A stretch of DNA of 64,000 bases from Isoetes taiwanensis. Taxonomy: Eukaryota > Streptophyta > Lycopodiopsida > Isoetales > Isoetaceae. The stretch is taken from positions 6,602,736 to 6,666,735 of the forward strand of contig JAJEKV010000032.1 in the NCBI GenBank assembly GCA_021234155.1. Reading direction: 5' to 3'. Made by a program: the position numbers and the translations under genes. A model generated the notes under the pieces. It was not told the DNA's origin. It made no database searches and saw only the letters and a program-made list of their open reading frames with translations. The stretch's first letter is position 1; every line of letters starts with the position of its first letter. Of this stretch, positions 57,931-64,000 are shown one piece after another.

Positions 57931-60255
57931 TCAGGGGCCATTTAACAGCAGACGGGTAACTGGACGAGAGAACTGATCCGGGCCTTCGGGCAAATAGAAA
58001 GTGGATTTACCTTGGGCTAAACAGTCACTCAATTTCTGCAAAACTGTAATGAAACACTGCCGGGTATTGTCTATCTCTTCCTTCTGGAACCAATCCCGGG
58101 TAATGACAACTTGAAAAAGAACAATTCTTAGCAATGACAATCTGAAAAGTGACAATTCTTAAGTCATTCAGAATTGTGATTTACCTGATCTTTGGTGCTG
58201 CAAACATCTCGAATAAATCTATTGACATAATTTATGACATATACACCACAATCTTGGCTGCTATGTTGTTGGGGAGCATCCATCAGTATGCAAGGAGCAT
58301 TGTGAAGTGCTGATTCCTCGTGCTTCCACCTCTTGAACAGGTCACTCAAGAACCTGGAAATGTAATCCGAGTTCAATCCCTAAAATAAGAACCTAATTAC
58401 CTATGCTGAAACCATAAATATGTGTACACTTGAAATTACTCACAAAGTTATGAAGCCTCGAACATGCATGGGGATCATAAGAATCAAAGTGCAAAATGCA
58501 GGCGGAAGGCTTGTTCAAACACGGCATGCCAATTGATCAACAACTAATATAAACAGGCTCCAATGGCCACTGTAGTTCGATAAAACTAATCACTTGACAA
58601 TTAAAAATGAAGGGGATCTTTTAACTTCACAAGCAGATGTTACCTTGCATTATGAGGAATGTAGTAGTCTTGAACATCTTTGAATTCTCCATTGAGCGGC
58701 TTTTGCCAAAACGGTGATGGCGGGATCAACTTTGCAAATTGGTCATATGCCCCGCCCTAAACCCGCCTTGCTTCCACTTAGAAATAATCCAGAATGCGGC
58801 GGGGTGAACCATTACATGGTGACATCTCTTACGAATAGGAATCGAATGGACAAGTACCCGAGGAGAGGATGTGCAAATTAAAAGCGAGAATTCCAATTGT
58901 TTGAGCAATGAAGTGAACTGTAGTAGCAAAATTACACTCCAAGAAAGAAGCTCCAATGCGATTCGGCATCCACCTCGCATGCCAAATCTCCAGAGGCCAC
59001 TTGGAATTGTTTGGAATTTTTGGGCCTACGCCACCGGTGATGAAGAACTCCACGGATGCGATTTCTTTGCCCACCTTAAGTAGCGGACTCTCCACAACAA
59101 TTGGATATGTCAATGTGAAATTAAAGGTCCATCTCTCAGGTGAGACCTCTCCGGTAGGGACGAGCAGCAATGTGAAAGGAGGGATCTATGCAATACAAAT
59201 AATGAAATCTTATCCTGCTGGGTTTTATACTGGAATCAACAGGTTCCTCTTCGTCATCAGGCTCGGGTTCTTCAGAAATAATTTGATTGGGAGCCATGAT
59301 AACAGATTCTCGCCGGGCCTTAGTCGGCTTCGGCTTCAATGGTGCATCCGAACGATGTGGTGTCCTCCTTTTAACCTGGGGAGATTTCAGATTATCATCT
59401 GCAGCAGCAATCGTCTGCGTCCACTTGGGCCTGCTCGGAATCCCATTTAGGGCTGGGCGGACAAATTTCCTCCTCGGTGACCCCATTGCCATGGCTCCGA
59501 GCAATTCGAGCCCGAATTTCCCTTATTTGCTTCTCCCGGGATTGAGCCCCCATGGCTTTCTTTCTCACGAACACGCAAATTGATGAAGTCACCGCCCGCC
59601 GGGTAGAAGCAATCCAATATCTATCTGTTGATCCGCCAATACTGCTGCAGCTCGTCTAGTCCTTTGAAGTTTCCTGGTCAAGTTATGGGCATACTTGAAA
59701 TCGGGATCACAAGATCGGCGCCACACTATCTTCCCATAGTCCCTCTTCTTGGATTCACCCTTGCTCTTGTTGCCAGGAATCCGACCCCTTGGAGCATCGG
59801 GGAGCTTGAAATTCTCATAAAATGGTGTGCCTGAACCTATGATTTTCTAAATCAACCTTTTCTTTGTAGCTCTTATCGCAGACGCGTCTACGGCACCTCC
59901 ATCTGCGGGCCAACTGATCATACCGGTAGTCTGGGGGCTCTTCCTGTGGGTGCTCCAAGAAATCTTCCCTATCAACATCGCCATCCCCTTGAGCCCCATG
60001 AATATCCTCCTGCCAATGAGCCTCAACAGAGGCTGGATTTTTATCTGCAGGGGGCTCGACCACTGTTGTCGGATCAGGCTTTTCGCCCTTTTCCTTCTCT
60101 TTGGAAGGGGATTCCACCTCTGCATCTGATTCAAACCCGGCTATATCTCTGAAACAGTCTGGTAACTTAAGGGAGTTTGCAGCCTCATCTGCAGGCCCCC
60201 AGTTCTCATTTATGGAGGTATTCAAGCTAATTTCCAGGTTAACAGATTCGTCCAT
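57931..60255 (-). CDS. ULP-like (C48, SUMO-protease) gene carried by the MULE
   Basis: Minus-strand gene, several exons, borders not all resolved. The start is probably at 60255 (MDESVNLEISLNTSI). An acidic N-terminal region and a basic segment (YDQLARRWRCRRRVCDKSY) follow to about 59815, then KLPDAPRGRIPGNKSK (about 59790) and other segments to 58830. The protease triad is visible in order: His in PIRKRCHHVMV (58815-58820), Asp in ACILHFDSYDPH (58483-58485) and Cys in SSQDCGVYVINYV (58248-58250), with PQQ upstream as in Ulp1 enzymes. C-terminal text WFQKEEIDNTRQC and following lies at 58105-57931. Several frame changes could be introns or decay. The enzyme class removes SUMO-like modifiers. 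Its role for the transposon is unknown. Confidence 0.65.
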
Positions 60256-60619
60256 CTGCAAGGACAGGCAAGAATACGTTAAAAAACAAAGCAAAGGTTA
60301 TAAAACAGTAAACCGAGGTCGACCGAGGTCTATTCAATCGATTTTTTACCTTAAACAAGTAAAAGTAACTCTGGCGCCTTCGTATCGAGACACAGCGGCT
60401 ACAGCGCCGCCTGAATCGGGCCCTCTCCTCTCAGAAAATGGCGCAGAGGTCGTGTTCAGAGCAATCCGAAAATTGCACTCCGGCAGAGTGGGAATTCCCT
60501 CCTCCGGAATCACTTGTCCACGTGGCAGCACATTATTGGCAACGTACGGCGTAATAACTCAGTCGTCAGCCTTAAATTTGAAAGGCCCGCTTGGATGCTA
60601 CCACGTGGACGGCTCGTAA

Positions 60620-61374
60620 TTGCAAGGACGTGATTCCGGAAGGCGGGATAACCGACGGTCACGATTTCACGGCCACGTCAGCCACGGACGTGGGATCCCG
60701 GAGGGCAGGATCCCGTGGCGGATAACGGGGGTCATGGGGGGCGTGATCCCGGAGGATGGGATCACGGCCCTGCCATGGATGTGATCCCGGAAGTGGGGAT
60801 CACCACGGCCGATATCGGGAGAGGATATCGACCAGGCCCTCGTGATCCCGGAGGAGGGGATCACCCAGCGTGATCCCGGAGGAGGGGATCATCGGCTGAT
60901 AACCGTCGCCGCCAATGACCCGGCGACGTGGCGACATCGGCGTGTCAGCCCGGACACGGGATCCTGGAGGGCGGGATCATCCAATTACAGCGTGGCGGAC
61001 ATCGTGGCATCTCGGGCAGGTTAGCGTCCGTGGCGGATAACGGGGGTCGTGGGGGCGGATCCGGAGGATGGGATCGCGGCCGCCATGGATGTGATCCCCG
61101 AAGGTGGGGATCACCCCGCGGCCCGATATCGGGAGAGGATATCGACCAGGCCCTCGTGATCCCAGAGGAGGGGATCACCGAGCGTGATCCCGGAGGAGGG
61201 GATCTCTGCGGACGGCCGAGATTCGACGGGGTTTCGGACGGCCCGGATCGACCTGACAGGTACGTGCATGTGTCAGTACGGGAAAACGGATCCCGTCGAG
61301 AACGCCTGGGGATTCCGGAGGACGGGATCTCTAGCTCCGGGATCCCCAAATCCAGGGTAGATATATCTTGAGCC
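60620..61374. repeat. MULE right TIR with internal duplication
   Basis: The outer 480 bp are inverted relative to the left TIR. A block of about 170 bp (GTGGCGGATAACGGGGGTCR ... GATCCCGGAGGAGGGG) occurs at about 60713-60890 and again at 61030-61202, so this arm is longer than the left. Modules of GTGATCCCGGAGGAGGGGAT recur many times. Confidence 0.85.
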
Positions 61375-61383
61375 TACATTCAC

Positions 61384-61657
61384 TTAATCATGTATTCCTT
61401 AGGGCTACATTCACTTAATCATGTGTCCACATCCAATGCTCATGTTCTTTTTGCTACACTAAATGGCAATGTCCACACCAAATTTCTATAGCACATATTA
61501 TAATACTTGATTGGTCGACTTCTAGAGAAAAAGAAAATGGTGTGAGGCTTTTGTGTTGGAGCTACAAGTAACACCTTTATACAACAATTGAAAGCTTCTC
61601 TTTTATTTCCATATTTATTGTTATTATTTTTTTTCATTTTATAGTTTCAATATACAA
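61384..61657. other. Spacer between MULE and KUP/HAK/KT gene
   Basis: The phrase TTAGGGCTACATTCACTTAATCATGT appears twice (near 61370-61390 and 61398-61425). This suggests the target site itself lies in a small duplication. The rest is the probable 3' UTR of the potassium-transporter gene. Confidence 0.5.
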
Positions 61658-64000
61658 TCATATGATGTACTGAGCCCCCACCTTGAGAAATCTTCCCTTC
61701 GGAATGCCTAAACTCGTAGTACTATCTTTACAATTCTTATGCAAAAACGCATACAGGTGGTCAATAACGATCTTGCTAAGAATTCCAGAGCTTGGTTTTG
61801 CAGTTAACTCTGCCTGTCCAAGAAGGTAAGTAACACCTGCCTCCTTAGATCTATCTAGAAACGTCAATTCATTCTCCACAGCTTCATTATCATCATTCAA
61901 CCGAACCTCGGAAACTTGTGGGCCAGGCATCGTGTTTGATGGATACATATTTAAGCTCCTTGAGTCCAAATCACAGGTTTCCTCCTCCAGACGAGGAAAA
62001 CTGCCATCTTCAGATTTAATAAATCTTGCAAGAGTGTCCAACAGTAATCCTTCGAAAGCAAGCATGTCTCCTTCTTCATGTATGTCCCTGTATCCATACC
62101 TCACAACACACCTGTAAAGACGAAAATCTTTTGTTCCGATCCTGCGTAAGAGGAACCGCTCCTCTGGTAAAACGTTGCAAATGGGTAAATGCTTTACCGC
62201 TACAAATACAAGCACAGAATGCATTGCTGGAAGATTTGTGATGAAGTGTTGGAAGATGCTTGGAATTCCTTGTGCTAACTCTGTATAAAATAATCCAATT
62301 CCTGGAACACGACTGACACCAAGGTTTGAGCCAAGACCTATAACCCAGTCCACCGATATCTTGTTCTTTAGCTCATACTCGTACTTTCTGGCACCAGTAT
62401 AGTACCACGTGCACATAATTGTAAGAAAGGATGCTGCAAATAGTAATGGAACCCATCCTCCTTGTGTAAACTTGAAATAAACAGATGACAAGTAAACTGC
62501 CTCAAGAGCACCCCAAATGATCCAGAAACCAAGTGCAAGAAAAATATTTGTTCGCCAAACCATTAGCATGATCAGTGTCAATAAATTTGTCGTTACAAAC
62601 ATGGTTGAAAGAACGCATATGCCCGAGGCAAGAAAAGCAAGATCAGAAACCGTTATGAAAATTTTGGAAACTTCGAAAACAGGAATTATACCATATGCAT
62701 TTCCAATGCTGTCTGTAGTTCTGAATGCAGCTGTGATGGCAATACTAGCACACATGATAAAATAATTTAGCTCGGGTATATACACCTGTCCTACAAACTT
62801 CCGAGATGTGTGAATGACCGTGACCCTTGGAAAACAACCAAATGCTAAAGCCTGTTTAATAATCTGAAAAGTCGCAGAAATCATGGCTTGGCTTGCAATA
62901 ATTGCAGCAGCAACTGCAACAATGAACATTGGCCAATAGAGAGGACCTACAGGAAGGTTGTACCGTAGCTTAACGAAAGGTAACAATGCCAAGAATAATA
63001 AGCTAATACCTGGAATAGACTTGTAAAATGTTTCCCCCACATCTTCTGGATACTTCATTAGATAGGATGCTTGCCCTATATAAGCAGCCATCAATGCAGG
63101 ATAGACTAATGCAGAGAAGGCAATCTGCATCAGTCCAAACTATGCATTCAGCACACAAATCCTCTTTCTCCTAATACCCAAGATCCTCCTATAATAACTT
63201 ACCTGGATAGATGGAACAGAAAAGTGGCCCAGATCAGCAAACATAGCTTCAGTACCTGATGGTGTACATCCCTGATAAGGAGACATGCTAAAGGATATCA
63301 TAAAATAAATAGCAGGCATAGTAACCTGTAATAGCAAGCACAATTCCTCCAAGAGAGATCCAACCTCGTTTCTTGTTTAATTTGAAATAGTGGTAAATGT
63401 ACATTGGGTTGAATGCCTTGAGAACACTTGGCTCATATTTGAAAATATTATAGAGACCAATTAATCCAATAAAAAGGAACCAGACAAATACTGCTGGGGC
63501 AAAAAGAAATCCAACTTTGTCTGTACCAAATCGCTGAAGAAGAAAGAGCCCTAACAAGATAACAACGGACAGAATCACGACGACATCTGTTGTAAGGGAG
63601 AATCATAAAAAAATGGTCAATATCTTCCTGAAAGCACTATTTAAGTGGGCAAGATACTAACTTTGGCTTAGAGATGTTGCTTGAATCTTAATTCCTTGAA
63701 TAGCTGACAACACTGCATAAAGCAACCACAACATATGCAACATAAAACTACTTTCATGTGAGCATGAAGTAACTTACTTTTATCTTGCATAACATATAAC
63801 ACAAATTAATACCTGATATTGCAGGAGTAAGGGCACTTTCTCCAATTATCATGCTAGTTGCAAGAAGAGCTAGAAACAACACAAATACTTGAAGTCCTTT
63901 GTGTTCTTGAAGTAATTTCTTCATCCACAAACTCCTCTTCATATTTCTAGTTGACGCTTTAAGATTGTACCCTGACAACTTTCGATCCTCTGGATTTTGG
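61658..64000 (-). CDS. KUP/HAK/KT potassium transporter, 3' five exons (partial)
   Basis: Minus-strand exons are >64000-63823, 63712-63662, 63586-63326, 63255-63203 and 63124-61658, with GT/AG borders and consistent phases. Diagnostic text in order: [75 protein letters not shown] (across a join), [14 protein letters not shown] and [60 protein letters not shown] and [20 protein letters not shown] follow, and the protein ends LKVGAQYII. These are the conserved membrane segments and cytosolic C-terminal region of plant high-affinity K+ uptake transporters. No disruption is seen, and the N-terminal exons lie beyond the window. Confidence 0.95.

Larger units (their letters stand above)
56971..61383. 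mobile_element. Mutator-like element (MULE) with ULP-like gene
   Basis: The element is 56980-61374 (4395 bp). It starts GGCTCAAGATATATCTACC and ends with the complement. The flanks are TACATTCAC at 56971-56979 and 61375-61383, a perfect 9-bp target duplication as made by Mutator transposases. The TIRs are about 0.5 kb, GC-rich and repetitive. No MURA-type transposase is recognised; the interior carries a minus-strand gene with a C48 (Ulp1/SUMO-protease) domain. Plant MULEs with ULP genes are known (Kaonashi-type elements in Arabidopsis and similar elements elsewhere). GC content differs sharply from the flanks. Confidence 0.9.

Overview
The window looks like nuclear DNA of a land plant. It carries two intron-containing potassium-transporter genes of plant type (HKT and KUP/HAK/KT), plus plant-type transposons: L1-like LINEs, a CACTA element with DUF4218/DUF4216 regions, a Mutator-like element carrying a ULP-like protease gene, a Helitron end and MITEs. 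Gene density is low and repeat decay heavy. A non-seed plant such as a fern is my guess, but this is inference only.

Layout. 1-2.5 kb: diverged repeats, a LINE 3' fragment with a (TTCC)n tail and a MITE. 3.2-4.7 kb: tandem repeats and long hairpins. 4.8-6.7 kb: decayed LINE (+). 7.0-8.45 kb: decayed unrecognised gene (-). 8.9-13.6 kb: long decayed L1-like LINE (-). 13.8-15.8 kb: broken DUF7869-type transposase gene (-) cut by a truncated LINE. 16-19 kb: short direct repeats and low-complexity sequence. 19.66-25.97 kb: an array of about 22-bp palindromes on a roughly 600-bp higher-order unit, split by a 4.8-kb terminal-inverted-repeat (TIR) element that holds a captured TM9SF (nonaspanin) gene fragment. 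26-31 kb: a multi-exon unrecognised gene, broken by a LINE and a MITE. 31.1-34.1 kb: split fragment of an FCP1-like phosphatase gene. 34.9-40.3 kb: C-terminal part of a CACTA transposase (-), large direct repeats, and a divergent unrecognised gene (+). 42-44.99 kb: LINE tails and small tandem repeats. 45.2-47.1 kb: a complete three-exon HKT gene (-). 49-56 kb: a SINE-like head, small tandem duplications, a Helitron 3' end and kilobase-scale duplications. 55.9-56.4 kb: another LINE 3' fragment with a long (TTCTA)n tail. 56.98-61.37 kb: a Mutator-like element with a 9-bp target-site duplication, TIRs of about 0.5 kb and a ULP-like gene. 61.66-64.0 kb: 3' five exons of a KUP/HAK/KT gene (-) that runs off the window.

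The two host genes that look functional both encode membrane K+/Na+ transport proteins. Almost everything else is mobile DNA or its debris. The least ordinary structures are (1) the palindrome array interrupted by the gene-capturing TIR element, (2) the ULP-carrying Mutator-like element whose TIRs are packed with GATCCC...GGGATC palindromes, and (3) a non-poly(A) LINE family whose 3' ends share a hairpin that appears to covary between copies.
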